From: Priestia megaterium NBRC 15308 = ATCC 14581
Lineage (GTDB): Bacteria; Bacillota; Bacilli; Bacillales; Bacillaceae_H
Assembly: GCF_000832985.1 (NCBI RefSeq)
Contig: NZ_CP009921.1
Coordinates: 124,001 to 188,000 of the forward strand
Reading direction: 5' to 3'
DNA length: 64,000 nt
A model generated the notes under the pieces. That model saw only the letters and a program-made list of their open reading frames with translations, did no database searches and had not been told where the DNA came from. Position numbers and translations under genes: made by a program. Below, piece after piece: positions 25,548 through 33,981 of this stretch; the stretch's first letter is position 1; every line of letters begins with the position of its first letter.

Positions 25548-26582
25548 ATGAAAAAAGTGACATCTCTTTCAAATGACCAATTTAATACCCTTATTGTGGA
25601 TAAACGAGCGTTAAAAACGTTTATGAAACACCCACAGAATGAAAAAATTGAGGCAGGATGGGTGAATGTCAGTGGTGAACAGCTGCAAGACATTCCTTCT
25701 GGTGCGATCTACTTAACACAATCAGCATTAGGAGAAGAAAAACCGCAGGTTTTACTTGTGTCGACAGATGAGAAAGGACAAAAACAAGCGTATGAAAGTG
25801 ACACAACCATTGAGTTTTTAAAGAGTCATGATGTCAGCCCTGTGCTGCCACAAGATCGGGACCAACAGTTACAGGTGAGTTATCGAAAGTTGTTAGAGGC
25901 GCATGAGCAAGAACAGCCCCAACATGTCGAAAGTATGTTGGAGCGTGTGAATGCCGAAAAAGACTATGTACAGTTAAAAGGTCTCACGTTAAAAGAGGGC
26001 ATGTTTACAAGAGAACAAGTGGATGCGATGGAGTCTCGTGTATCCGTTCATTACTACGACCAAAAACAAGTGAAGGAACAAGGAAACTACCAAGATGATT
26101 ACAAACAAGAGATCCTTCAAGAGTTGGAAAAGCCACCTGAGGAGGCACAGTATCAAGCAGCCTATAAACAACAGATGCTTTCACAGTTAGGAATCATGCG
26201 AGAAAAACCAAATAGTAAAGAGTCATCCAAGCAAGAAGAGCAGGAAAAACAAGTAGCTGTTCAACTAAAGGCGAAAGAAGAGACACCACAAGAGAAAGAG
26301 CACCGTTTGGCCAAAATGAGAGAATTTGAACAAAAGCATTCGTTTGATAAGGTTTATAAGTTGAAAAAAGAAGTGCTGAAGGAATTAAAAGGGTTAGATT
26401 TGACGGATTCGCAACGTGAAACGCTAACCAAATTGGAAAAAGCCCTAGATACGGAGAAAAAGGATCATGACCAACAGAAAAAAGAAGAGAAATCACAAAA
26501 TGGCTTTGTGAAATTTTTCGCACGGAAAAATGGTGCACATTCTAAGACAAAACAACAAGATTCACATAAAGTAGAACGTTAA
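25548..26582 (+). CDS. hypothetical helical protein sharing a module with the ArdC-like protein
   Basis: A 344-residue, highly charged soluble protein. An N-terminal alpha/beta part (1-105) precedes a module at about 118-165 (HVESMLERVNAEKDYVQL, GMFTREQVDAMESRV) that parallels the ArdC-like protein C-terminus, then a long Gln/Glu/Lys-rich helical region ending KFFARKNG. TGGAGG precedes the ATG, and it lies between terminators, so it may have its own promoter. No named family recognised. Confidence 0.6.
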   Translation: MKKVTSLSNDQFNTLIVDKRALKTFMKHPQNEKIEAGWVNVSGEQLQDIPSGAIYLTQSALGEEKPQVLLVSTDEKGQKQAYESDTTIEFLKSHDVSPVLPQDRDQQLQVSYRKLLEAHEQEQPQHVESMLERVNAEKDYVQLKGLTLKEGMFTREQVDAMESRVSVHYYDQKQVKEQGNYQDDYKQEILQELEKPPEEAQYQAAYKQQMLSQLGIMREKPNSKESSKQEEQEKQVAVQLKAKEETPQEKEHRLAKMREFEQKHSFDKVYKLKKEVLKELKGLDLTDSQRETLTKLEKALDTEKKDHDQQKKEEKSQNGFVKFFARKNGAHSKTKQQDSHKVER

Positions 26583-26605
26583 AAAAAGCAAAAGATGGAA
26601 TAACT

Positions 26606-26633
26606 AGAGAGGGATGAACCCCTCTCTTTTTTC
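26606..26633 (+). terminator. hairpin terminator
   Basis: GAGAGGG-ATGAA-CCCCTCTC followed by six Ts, shortly after the preceding stop. Confidence 0.8.
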
Positions 26634-26697
26634 ATAGGGTGAAAAGGAGGGGGGGAGTGAGATGGAAAAACGCCTTTATGTCCGAAAGGAGGAGTCT

Positions 26698-27657
26698 ATG
26701 AAAGCCAGAGACGTCGATTTGTTGTCGTATTTGGAAGCCAAAGGCGAAACGTTTGTCAAAGAAGGACAGTATTACCGCCATACCAAGCATGATAGTCTGC
26801 TGATTAAAGGGAACATGTACGCATGGAATAGCCGAAATGAGACAGGGTATGGAGCCATCAGTTTCGCGCAAATGTATTACGGGATGTCATTCCCACAAGC
26901 TGTCTTAGATATTAATAAAGGCGACTATAAAGAAGTTGCTCATTCTCATGAGCAACCATCAGTTTCAACATCAAAAGAGCCTTTTCGATATCCAAAGGAA
27001 TTAGAGGTACAGGATCAAACGAAAGCAAAAGAGTATCTCATTAAGGAACGGCACATTGATCCTCGGCTCGTTCATTGGCTCTTTCAAAAGGATTTAATTG
27101 CCCAAGACAAACGCAATAATGTGGTATTTAAATGGCGAGAACAGGGAGGCAAGGGGAAAGTCATTGGGACGGATCGACAAGGAACAGTGCCGATGAAAAA
27201 TAAGCGTGGTTCCTTTAAACAAGTTCTGCCCAATGATAACCCTCATACGGGCTTTTCTGTTGATGTAGGAAAGCCGACGAGCATTCATTTTTTTGAAAGT
27301 CCGATTGATCTACTTTCCTATTGGAGTATACAAGGAAAGGGATTGCAGAATACACGCCTTATTAGTATGAATGGGTTAAAACCGAAAACCGTTGCGCAGT
27401 CGTATCTTACAGCTCGGCGTGAAGGACTTCCCATTAAGGAATTGATTTTAGCTGTGGATCATGACCAAGGAGGAAAGGAATTTATCAAGAAAATGAAACA
27501 AATCGTCAATGCCGATCTCATTAAAAAGAAACTACCGTCTACAGGCAAGGATTGGAACGATGAGCTGAAAAAAGGAGCGAAAGAAAAGCCATTTTCCAAA
27601 TACTTTTCTTCTTCGCGAACCAAACCCAACGAACAGGAGCGTTCCATGAATGGATAA
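26698..27657 (+). CDS. Toprim-domain primase-like protein
   Basis: A 319-residue protein of the DUF3991/Toprim type. The N-terminal 75 residues resemble the primase zinc-binding domain in layout (YYRHTKHDSLLIKGNMYAW) but lack the cysteines, so the zinc site is lost. The Toprim part has the catalytic Glu in HFFESPIDLLSYW and the acidic pair in ILAVDHDQGGKEF. Such proteins on mobile elements may prime or process incoming single strands. ATG 26698 has AAAGGAGG six bases upstream; an in-frame ATG at 26662 is possible but less well placed. Overlaps the next gene by 8 bases. Confidence 0.78.
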   Translation: MKARDVDLLSYLEAKGETFVKEGQYYRHTKHDSLLIKGNMYAWNSRNETGYGAISFAQMYYGMSFPQAVLDINKGDYKEVAHSHEQPSVSTSKEPFRYPKELEVQDQTKAKEYLIKERHIDPRLVHWLFQKDLIAQDKRNNVVFKWREQGGKGKVIGTDRQGTVPMKNKRGSFKQVLPNDNPHTGFSVDVGKPTSIHFFESPIDLLSYWSIQGKGLQNTRLISMNGLKPKTVAQSYLTARREGLPIKELILAVDHDQGGKEFIKKMKQIVNADLIKKKLPSTGKDWNDELKKGAKEKPFSKYFSSSRTKPNEQERSMNG

Positions 27658-28288
27658 TTTTATTATCAGCATCGGATGTTTTCTTGTTTTTGTTCTTGTA
27701 TTTAAAAGCTTGCTTTTTCTTTATCAGGTTCTTCGAACGCGTAAACAGCAGAAGGCCTTATTAAAAGCTGATATGCCGTATATTGATAAAATGGATGGGC
27801 GGCAATTTGAAATTTATCTACAAGTTCTTTTTCGACATTTAGGCTATCATCCAGAAGTAACAAAGCAGTCTGGTGACTTTGGCGCTGATTTAATTATGGA
27901 GAGAGATGAAAAAATTGTGGTTCAAGCGAAACGATACGGCTACAAAAATCGAGTCAGTTTATCAGCTGTGCAAGAGGTATACGGGGCGAAAGCCTATTAT
28001 CGAGCTAACCAAGCATGGGTGGTGACGAATAGTTATTTCACCAAACAAGCCAAAGAGTTGGCAGCTGCATGTGGTGTAAAGTTGGTTGAACGTGAGGATC
28101 TGCAAGAGCTCATTTGTGCTATTAACCCCACGTTCGAGGCAAAAGAAATCTATGAAAATGTCACACCGGAAGCGCGTAAGTGCCCAACGTGTGGTAAGCA
28201 ATTAGTAGTGCACCAAGAAAAAGAAGGTCGCTTTTTTGGCTGTTCGTCTTTTCCTTCTTGTCGTCATACCGAAAAAATAAATAAGTAA
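27650..28288 (+). CDS. Mrr-like restriction endonuclease with C-terminal zinc ribbon
   Basis: A 212-residue protein: an N-terminal membrane helix (about 3-23), an Mrr_cat/PD-(D/E)XK domain (about 45-155; QSGDFGADLIM with the catalytic Asp, then KIVVQAKRYG as the QxK motif) and a topoisomerase-type zinc ribbon (CPTCGK, then FFGCSSFPSC). This architecture occurs in membrane-associated nucleases that may act on foreign or transferred DNA. It is translationally coupled to the Toprim gene. Whether it defends the host or processes plasmid DNA is open. Confidence 0.8.
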   Translation: MDNFIISIGCFLVFVLVFKSLLFLYQVLRTRKQQKALLKADMPYIDKMDGRQFEIYLQVLFRHLGYHPEVTKQSGDFGADLIMERDEKIVVQAKRYGYKNRVSLSAVQEVYGAKAYYRANQAWVVTNSYFTKQAKELAAACGVKLVEREDLQELICAINPTFEAKEIYENVTPEARKCPTCGKQLVVHQEKEGRFFGCSSFPSCRHTEKINK

Positions 28289-28312
28289 CGGTAGTAGCAA
28301 AGAAATAGACGG

Positions 28313-28412
28313 TTTTTAGAACGCTGAAATTTGCATCGAATGGGCAATTATACGAGAAATAAAAGTTAATTTCGTCAGAGAGCATTTCTCTGCATGTCAA
28401 AATCGATAATTT
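28313..28412. repeat. MITE-like palindromic repeat, partial copy
   Basis: Resembles the complete palindrome at 50534-50677: the left arm (CGCTGAAATTTGCAT, AAATAAAAGTTAATTT, GTCAGAGAGC) is present, while the right arm is reduced to TCTCTGCATG and ATCGATAA. It lies just after the Mrr-like gene and before its apparent terminator. Confidence 0.65.
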
Positions 28413-28446
28413 AATAGGTTTTTATTCATAAATGATTGTTACGAGA

Positions 28447-28480
28447 AAGCATCTTTCCATTGTACGGAAGGTGCTTTTTT
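28447..28480 (+). terminator. hairpin terminator
   Basis: AAGCATCTTTCC pairs with GGAAGGTGCTT, followed by Ts. Probably the original end of the operon containing the Mrr-like gene, with the repeat inserted ahead of it. Confidence 0.7.
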
Positions 28481-28519
28481 CGTTTCTTATAAAAATATAA
28501 AAAAGGGAGAGCTACTTTT

Positions 28520-28666
28520 ATGAAGAACATCTTTATCAAATCAATGACCGTTCTTACGTTACTAATGGCCGCATTGTGTGGAGTTAATGGAGGAAAAGCA
28601 GAAGCAGCAAACAAACCAGCCAATCAAGATTTAATTATCATTAACAAATACTATAACTTAAATTAA
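28520..28666 (+). pseudogene. L,D-transpeptidase, 5' part cut by a Tn554-like element
   Basis: The reading frame gives a signal peptide (MKNIFIKSMTVLTLLMAAL, cleavage near AEAA) and then DLIIINKYYNLN before a stop that lies in the inserted element. The genuine gene part is 28520-28656. Joined to 32731-33154 it gives a continuous 186-residue protein, with INKYYN leading into KLAYFHDGKLEMVDP, exactly the start expected for a YkuD-type L,D-transpeptidase. AAAAGGGAGA lies upstream of the ATG. The truncated peptide could be secreted but would have no catalytic part. Confidence 0.85.
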
Positions 28667-28680
28667 GGTAATAATTCATA

Positions 28681-28719
28681 GGATAGTTAGTCTGCTATGT
28701 GGTCTAACTATCCTTTTTT
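28681..28719 (+). terminator. hairpin at the transposon left end
   Basis: GGATAGTTAG (28681-28690) pairs perfectly with CTAACTATCC (28704-28713), followed by T-rich sequence. It would stop transcription entering from the interrupted host gene. Confidence 0.65.
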
Positions 28720-28806
28720 ATTTACATAATAGATTAGAAAAATGAATATTGAAATAATAGTTTAATATGTATAAAATGTGATTGTAGATAAGAGTGTTAG
28801 TTTGGT

Positions 28807-28876
28807 TTTAAGTGGAGGACAAAGCCTCGGTGCGAGGACAGCACTCCGCAGAACCGTTAGGTTCGAGGATCTTAAA
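28807..28876 (+). ncRNA. structured leader RNA candidate upstream of tnpA
   Basis: About 70 bases fold into an apparent three-way junction: outer stem TTTAAG/CTTAAA (28807-28812, 28871-28876), hairpin CCTCG-GTG-CGAGG (28825-28837) and hairpin GAACC-GTTA-GGTTC (28851-28864). GAGG stretches at about 28815 and 28865 could compete for CCTC. It ends about 30 bases before the tnpA ribosome site. It may control recombinase expression, be a small RNA, or be a recombination site; no known class recognised. Confidence 0.4.
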
Positions 28877-28918
28877 GAAATAACGATAACTAGATAACAT
28901 TATGTGGGAGGCGTTTTC

Positions 28919-30088
28919 ATGAGAGTAGAAGAAATATCTGTTGGTAATAGAAAGGCATATCTTCTAATTGGTACAAGTGGATTACCTGTTGAACCTGTTG
29001 CAAAGTATATGAAATACCTATACAACAGTGAGAGGAGCAGTAATACTTTACAGACGTACTGTACGGCTTTGAAATTTTACTTTACATACTTGGAGCAAAC
29101 AGGAATTGATTATCAACAGGTGAGCTTTGAAAAGTTATCTAACTTCGTTGTTTGGCTTAGAAATCCCTATGAAAACAATAACGTTGTACTCCATAAAACA
29201 GTAAAAGCTAAACGCAGGGAAAGCACAGTAAACAATTACCTTACGGTCGTGGCATCATTTTATGATTACTTATACAGAAATGATTTAGTGGACTCAGACA
29301 TGGTTGAAAAGCTTATGAAGAAGATGTTCATTGGTGCTGGTGGGAATGGGTACAAGGGTTTCTTACACCATGTAAATGGAGGGAAACCTATCTCTAAAAA
29401 TATTCTAAAGCTGAAGGAACCCAGGAAACGCGTCCAAGTATTTACGAAAGAACAAGTCGAAGAAATCTATTATTCTACTACAAATATAAGAGATAAATTT
29501 CTTGTGCGGTTGCTTTTTGAAAGTGGATTGCGTATCGGAGAGGTTCTCTCCCTGTTTCTTGAAGATCTTCAATTCGATGCTAAACAAAGAAAGCACAAAA
29601 TCCAACTGACCAATAGAGGTGAATTGCCAAACGGAGGTAAATTGAAGACTGGAGAGCGAAAATTAGACATCTCTCAGGGTTTCATGAACCTATACGACGA
29701 TTATTTGTACGAAGTGGTTGATGAATATAACCCGGACCATAATTTTGTGTTTGTGAAGATTTGGGGAAAGAATGCTGGAGACCCCCTCACCTACTCCGAT
29801 GTCTATGCGACCTTTAAAGAGCTTGAAAGAAAAACAGGTATACATATTACCCCGCATATGTTTCGACACACTCATGCTACAATTTATTATCTTCAAACCA
29901 AAAATATCAAGCTGGTACAAGAACGTTTAGGTCACGCCCAAATTCAAACCACGATGAACCTATACATTCACCCCTCTGAGGATGAAATCCGAAAGGATTG
30001 GGAGAAAGCCGCCCATGCATTTGAGATTGGGCAAGAAAACATGGAAGACTTTCAATCAAATATCCCTGACGAAGCAGTTCCTTTTTAG
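28919..30088 (+). CDS. tnpA: Tn554-family tyrosine recombinase TnpA
   Basis: A 389-residue site-specific recombinase. The N-terminal SAM-like DNA-binding region is followed by the catalytic domain with Arg in ESGLRIGEVLSLF, the HMFRHTHATIYYL box, LGHAQIQTT and the nucleophile in MNLYIH. Chosen start ATG 28919 has GGGAGG seven bases upstream; a GTG at 28904 overlaps that site. It works with TnpB; both are needed in Tn554. Confidence 0.92.
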   Translation: MRVEEISVGNRKAYLLIGTSGLPVEPVAKYMKYLYNSERSSNTLQTYCTALKFYFTYLEQTGIDYQQVSFEKLSNFVVWLRNPYENNNVVLHKTVKAKRRESTVNNYLTVVASFYDYLYRNDLVDSDMVEKLMKKMFIGAGGNGYKGFLHHVNGGKPISKNILKLKEPRKRVQVFTKEQVEEIYYSTTNIRDKFLVRLLFESGLRIGEVLSLFLEDLQFDAKQRKHKIQLTNRGELPNGGKLKTGERKLDISQGFMNLYDDYLYEVVDEYNPDHNFVFVKIWGKNAGDPLTYSDVYATFKELERKTGIHITPHMFRHTHATIYYLQTKNIKLVQERLGHAQIQTTMNLYIHPSEDEIRKDWEKAAHAFEIGQENMEDFQSNIPDEAVPF

Positions 30089-30118
30089 AAGCTAGTTAGA
30101 ATTTTAGGAGGCAATTTA

Positions 30119-32254
30119 TTGGATAAAATCATAGCAAACAATGCAATTACAAAAAATGAATATTGGAACTTAATCACATCTACTCTCTCCTCTTACGAGG
30201 TTAAGGATATATCTCCTGATGGAAAAGTAACAAGGAGAGTCGTGAATAATGATTACTTTTTAGTCAATGATATTTGGAATGTAAATGATATTGGTAACAT
30301 CCCTAACTTTGAGGAAAGCTTCAACAGATACAAAGTTCCTAGTAGGAATCAAAAGTTTCCAACCGAAAACAAAACTATTGGCTTAGAACTTAAATTTGTT
30401 TATTATTGTAAGTTGTTTAACGATGAATGGAGTTTAAACAGCTTTTTTCATACTTACAAAACATTCCTAAACAAATTAGTTTTATTTCTTAACGAAAAAC
30501 ATTCTCACCTCTATTCTCTCCTTGATTTGGACGTTGAGAAAACTGAGAAAGAGTGGATTTGGTGGTTGAACAACAAAGGTGTAAAAACAACCCTAGCAAG
30601 AAAAAGTGTGCAGTATGGTGAATTTGAGACTAAAACACCAATAGCGACTTTCTTCCGTTCCATATATGAGAAATTATTTAATCTAACCGATACCCGTGAG
30701 GAATGGGGAAAAGATAGATGGGATGTTAGGGTGTTAAATGCCAATTATGGAGTAGATTACAACGCCTCACTACCACTTTATTATATTGATTTCACAAAAA
30801 TTGAAAATGTTACTTTTAGACAATATTTAAAAAAATATATTAAAACTAGATTACTAGGTGGCAGGAAATTTTCTTGGTCAACTGCTCAAAATTATGTGAG
30901 ATGGGTTCCCAAGTTCTTTAATTTTATTAATGAATTAGAACCTGAATGGGATGATTTAAAAGATCTTACAAGACAGCATATAGAAAAGTATGTAGAGTTT
31001 CTTCATCATTATGCCCAAAATAACTTAAAGAATAGAAATGCCAACCCGGATAAATTTATATATATAAACGTGGAGTGCACTTATTCATTTTTAAGAGATA
31101 CCCAGCGTTACGATTACAGTATTGCACCTAAGAAATCAACTACAAAGTTACTTTACTCTGAGGATTATCCTTCTCTTGATAAGAAATCAGATGATACTAT
31201 TGATTACATTCCTGACTATGTATTAGAGCAATTATTTGACAATATAAACGACCTTCATTCAGATGTACAACCTGTCGTGTGGATTGCTTTTAAAACTGGA
31301 TTGCGTATCAGCGATACATTAGGATTAACACAGGAGTGTTTGGTTCGGTTAAATGGCAAATATTCTATTCAAACCGATATTGAAAAAATATATGTGAATG
31401 GTCATAAAATCCCGATTGACGACCAATTAGCAAATATGATTGCCGTTTTAATCCATAAATCCAAGGAACTCAGTAACGATGATAACAACCCTAATAAATA
31501 CATCTTCGTTCGGTACAAAGGTTCCCGTAAGGGAAAACCATTTTCCCAGTTTTGGGTACGAGATCAACTTGGAAAACTAGCTTTCGAAAAGAACATTACT
31601 GACGAAGTGGGCAATGTATTCCATTTCAAATCACACCAATTTCGACATACATATGCGGTCAAGATGTTGAATGGTGGCGCTGACATTTTAACCGTCCAGG
31701 AATTACTAGCTCATGCCTCGCCTGAAATGACCCTGCGATACGCCCGTTTATTGGACGATACAAAACGGAAAGCGTTTGAAAAGGTGGTTAAGCAAGGTGT
31801 ATTTTCCTTTAACCTAAATGGGGAAATTCATCAAGTATCTGAAACAGAAGATATCCCTGAAGACATTCTAGATATGATGTGGAAAGATGAAAAGCTAAAC
31901 GCTTTGGACAACCCCTACGGAACTTGTCGTGCTAGAGTGAAAGGAAACTGCCCATTAGCAGCAGAACCTCCTTGTCTCACAGCCAACGATGGAAAGCCTT
32001 GTTTTGATTTAGCTGTAGGTATGACGAGTTTTGACGTTAAAAAGTATGAACTTCTAATAGAAACCACTACAAAGTGGATTGAAGCCTCCAAAAAATATGG
32101 TCGCGAAGATATGGTCAAAGCTAATGAAAAAAACTTGGAGAGATACCAGAGCATTTATGAAACAATCAAGGGTGGGAATGTAATTTTTGGAAAATTTGAA
32201 CGTGTGAAGAAACAGTTAGAAAGAAAACAGAAGAAAGGTGTTAAACATGGCTAA
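30119..32254 (+). CDS. tnpB: Tn554-family tyrosine recombinase TnpB
   Basis: A 711-residue recombinase starting at TTG 30119 after AGGAGG. Catalytic residues are in KTGLRISDTLGLT, HQFRHTYAVKMLN, LAHASPEMTLRYARL. After the catalytic domain a cysteine-rich stretch (GTCRARVKGNCPLAAEPPC, then KPCFDLA) may bind metal, as in long phage-integrase-like TnpB proteins. Somewhat longer than Tn554 TnpB (about 630). Ends overlapping tnpC by 8 bases. Confidence 0.92.
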   Translation: MDKIIANNAITKNEYWNLITSTLSSYEVKDISPDGKVTRRVVNNDYFLVNDIWNVNDIGNIPNFEESFNRYKVPSRNQKFPTENKTIGLELKFVYYCKLFNDEWSLNSFFHTYKTFLNKLVLFLNEKHSHLYSLLDLDVEKTEKEWIWWLNNKGVKTTLARKSVQYGEFETKTPIATFFRSIYEKLFNLTDTREEWGKDRWDVRVLNANYGVDYNASLPLYYIDFTKIENVTFRQYLKKYIKTRLLGGRKFSWSTAQNYVRWVPKFFNFINELEPEWDDLKDLTRQHIEKYVEFLHHYAQNNLKNRNANPDKFIYINVECTYSFLRDTQRYDYSIAPKKSTTKLLYSEDYPSLDKKSDDTIDYIPDYVLEQLFDNINDLHSDVQPVVWIAFKTGLRISDTLGLTQECLVRLNGKYSIQTDIEKIYVNGHKIPIDDQLANMIAVLIHKSKELSNDDNNPNKYIFVRYKGSRKGKPFSQFWVRDQLGKLAFEKNITDEVGNVFHFKSHQFRHTYAVKMLNGGADILTVQELLAHASPEMTLRYARLLDDTKRKAFEKVVKQGVFSFNLNGEIHQVSETEDIPEDILDMMWKDEKLNALDNPYGTCRARVKGNCPLAAEPPCLTANDGKPCFDLAVGMTSFDVKKYELLIETTTKWIEASKKYGREDMVKANEKNLERYQSIYETIKGGNVIFGKFERVKKQLERKQKKGVKHG

Positions 32255-32642
32255 TTTTGAACGTGAGGAGCAACTACGGCAACTACATAAACAGCGAAAA
32301 CAAGCAACTAAAGATAAAGTTGAGGAGGCTATTAAACGTCTTATAAAGAGTTCTAAAGCAATAAACTTTAATAGTGTGGCAAAAGAAGCAGGTGTAGCGA
32401 AAGCTACCCTATACAATCATATAGAACTCAAAGAGCGCATTGATTTCTTGCGAAATCAACAAGAAAAAGCATTTGTGGATGATAGAATTAAACGGGATGA
32501 AAATAATCAGAACGCGGTCATCTCTTCCCTCAAAAGAAGAATTGAAAAGTTAGAGAAAAAAAATCAACAATTAGAAAAAGAAAATAGAGAGTTGCGCCAA
32601 AAAGAAAATGAAAAGCTCACCGATTACTTTACAAAGTTATAA
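32247..32642 (+). CDS. tnpC: Tn554-family TnpC
   Basis: A 131-residue protein with a helix-turn-helix-like middle (INFNSVAKEAGVAKATLYNH) and a C-terminal coiled coil (KRRIEKLEKKNQQLEKEN). In Tn554 TnpC affects frequency and orientation of transposition but is not essential. ATG 32247 follows AAGAAAGGTG; it overlaps the end of tnpB. Confidence 0.88.
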   Translation: MANFEREEQLRQLHKQRKQATKDKVEEAIKRLIKSSKAINFNSVAKEAGVAKATLYNHIELKERIDFLRNQQEKAFVDDRIKRDENNQNAVISSLKRRIEKLEKKNQQLEKENRELRQKENEKLTDYFTKL

Positions 32643-32647
32643 AGTTA

Positions 32648-32693
32648 AGCCCTCACATATTAGACATATCTAAAATGTGAGGGCTTTTTATTT
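32648..32693 (+). terminator. terminator of the tnpABC operon
   Basis: AGCCCTCACAT (32648-32658) pairs with ATGTGAGGGCT (32675-32685), followed by TTTTTATTTT; just after the tnpC stop and inside the element. Confidence 0.85.
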
Positions 32694-32730
32694 TCAACAG
32701 TTTTACTTGTCTAACCTAAATATAATATAA

Positions 32731-33154
32731 TAAGCTTGCTTATTTTCACGATGGAAAGTTAGAAATGGTGGATCCCATTGCTACAGGTAAGACATGGGAG
32801 AAAACACCGGTTGGGTTCTTTAAAATCGTCAATAAAATTAAAAATCGTCCTTATTATACAGGACATATTCCTGGCGGAGATCCCCGAAACCCATTAGGGA
32901 AACGTTGGTTAGGGTTGAATGCCAATAACACATATGGCGATACGTATGGCATTCATGGCAATAGTAATGAAAACAGCATTGGAAAATATGTGAGCCAAGG
33001 TTGTGTGAGAATGCATAATGCTTCTGTTGAAAAGTTGTATGATAAGGTTCAAGTAGGTACACCGGTTGCGATTACCTATTCGTATAAGAGTTTTGTAGAG
33101 TTGACGAGCGTGTACGGTTATGAGTTCAAAGGTTATGATTTAAAAGAAAAATAA
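32731..33154 (+). pseudogene. L,D-transpeptidase (YkuD), 3' part beyond the Tn554-like element
   Basis: Encodes KLAYFHDGKLEMVDPIATGKT and the catalytic YkuD region GIHGNSN...SQGCVRMHN with the conserved His, Ser, Cys and Arg, then VGTPVAI. The signal peptide lies 4 kb upstream in 28520-28656. An internal ATG (32765) could start a 129-residue cytoplasmic fragment, but it has no clear ribosome site and would not be exported. The intact protein would cross-link peptidoglycan outside the membrane. Confidence 0.88.
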
Positions 33155-33156
33155 TC

Positions 33157-33203
33157 AAAAAGCAGTATTCTCATGCGCAAATAGCATGGGAATACTGCTT
33201 TTT
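33157..33203 (+). terminator. terminator after the L,D-transpeptidase gene
   Basis: A long stem, AAAAAGCAGTATTCTCATGC with GCATGGGAATACTGCTTTTT, one mismatch, ending in Ts. It starts at the stop codon. Confidence 0.88.
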
Positions 33204-33273
33204 ATTTTGTCTCTTTACCATATACCCCTTATGATAGAAATAGATGAAAAATATGGTGAGAGGAGAGTATAAT

Positions 33274-33495
33274 ATGCGCGCAAAGATTGAAAAGGCTAAA
33301 CATGTATGGATGTTTGAAGCTACGGGAGAGTTCTATGCTCATGAGGTGAGTCAAGACAGAGCAAAAAGAGGTTTTTTTCTCTGTCCCTCTTGTGAAGTAA
33401 AAGTACATTATAAGCATGATCATTTCTTTTCTCGTGAGCATAAACGAAATTGTACCTATGTGAAAGAACAATTCAAGAAAAATGTTACTAGGTAA
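33274..33495 (+). CDS. small putative zinc-finger protein
   Basis: A 73-residue basic protein with FFLCPSCEVKVHY and HDHFFSREHKRNCTY, so CPSC plus HxxxxC could bind one zinc. GAGAGGAGAG precedes ATG 33274. No named family. Confidence 0.6.
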   Translation: MRAKIEKAKHVWMFEATGEFYAHEVSQDRAKRGFFLCPSCEVKVHYKHDHFFSREHKRNCTYVKEQFKKNVTR

Positions 33496-33547
33496 AGGAA
33501 GATTCAGTGATTTTATAGGAGAATCGGGAGAAAAGGGGAAAATCTAT

Positions 33548-33871
33548 ATGAAGAACCATACTTATCAAAATGGTCGTCTCATTCAAACCAATAAAAAATT
33601 TTCAGCATTAAAGCAAAAGCAGAAAGAATGGATTACAAATGAACTAAGAGACCGATATATTAAAATGATCAAGTATCCAAATGTCAAACTGCGTCCAAAT
33701 AAACGAGATCAAATTCTAGATGAAGTATATGATCTCATCATGAAAAAAGAAATATGGATACCTTATGATGAAGTGGAAAAACATTACTACAGTAAAATTT
33801 CTTCTTTTGTTCGGGTTCACCGAAAACAGTTTGAAAATCAGATTGAAGATGGATCGGCTCAAACAGAATAA
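33548..33871 (+). CDS. hypothetical basic protein
   Basis: A 107-residue lysine-rich, mainly helical protein (KQKQKEWITNELRDRYIKM, VYDLIMKKEIWIPYDE). ATG 33548 follows AAAAGGGGAAAAT; the frame opens earlier but without a good start. It is followed by a terminator and probably shares a transcript with the zinc-finger gene. Not recognised. Confidence 0.6.
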   Translation: MKNHTYQNGRLIQTNKKFSALKQKQKEWITNELRDRYIKMIKYPNVKLRPNKRDQILDEVYDLIMKKEIWIPYDEVEKHYYSKISSFVRVHRKQFENQIEDGSAQTE

Positions 33872-33886
33872 GGTCATTAAATCATG

Positions 33887-33914
33887 AAAAAGGTGTACGT
33901 TTGTACACCTTTTG
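33887..33914 (+). terminator. hairpin terminator
   Basis: AAAAAGGTGTAC / GTACACCTTTT with a short loop, 15 bases after the preceding stop. Confidence 0.8.
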
Positions 33915-33981
33915 ATCTTTTATAAATTAAATAACCTAAAATTTTTAGAAGTGTTTTCTGGATACTTATGGTAAACACTCT

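Larger units (their letters stand above)
28657..32730 (+). mobile_element. Tn554-like transposon carrying only tnpA, tnpB and tnpC
   Basis: A 4,074-base insertion bounded by TATAA at 28652-28656 and at 32726-32730; one copy belongs to the target, so the ends may shift by up to five bases. It encodes two tyrosine recombinases and a small HTH/coiled-coil protein in the Tn554 order, sizes and spacing. No resistance or other cargo is present. Removing it restores the L,D-transpeptidase frame without a leftover base. Tn554 relatives insert at preferred sites; the classical one is radC, so this target is different. Confidence 0.88.

Noticed and set aside
27650-28288. Restriction or anti-phage defence island
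   Set aside because: The Mrr-like nuclease is coupled to a Toprim gene in a transfer block; no methylase, specificity subunit or other defence genes accompany it.
28161-28400. Minus-strand small protein frame over the palindrome near 28.3 kb
   Set aside because: The frame overlaps the end of the Mrr-like gene and the similarity to the 50.5-kb frame is explained by the shared DNA repeat.
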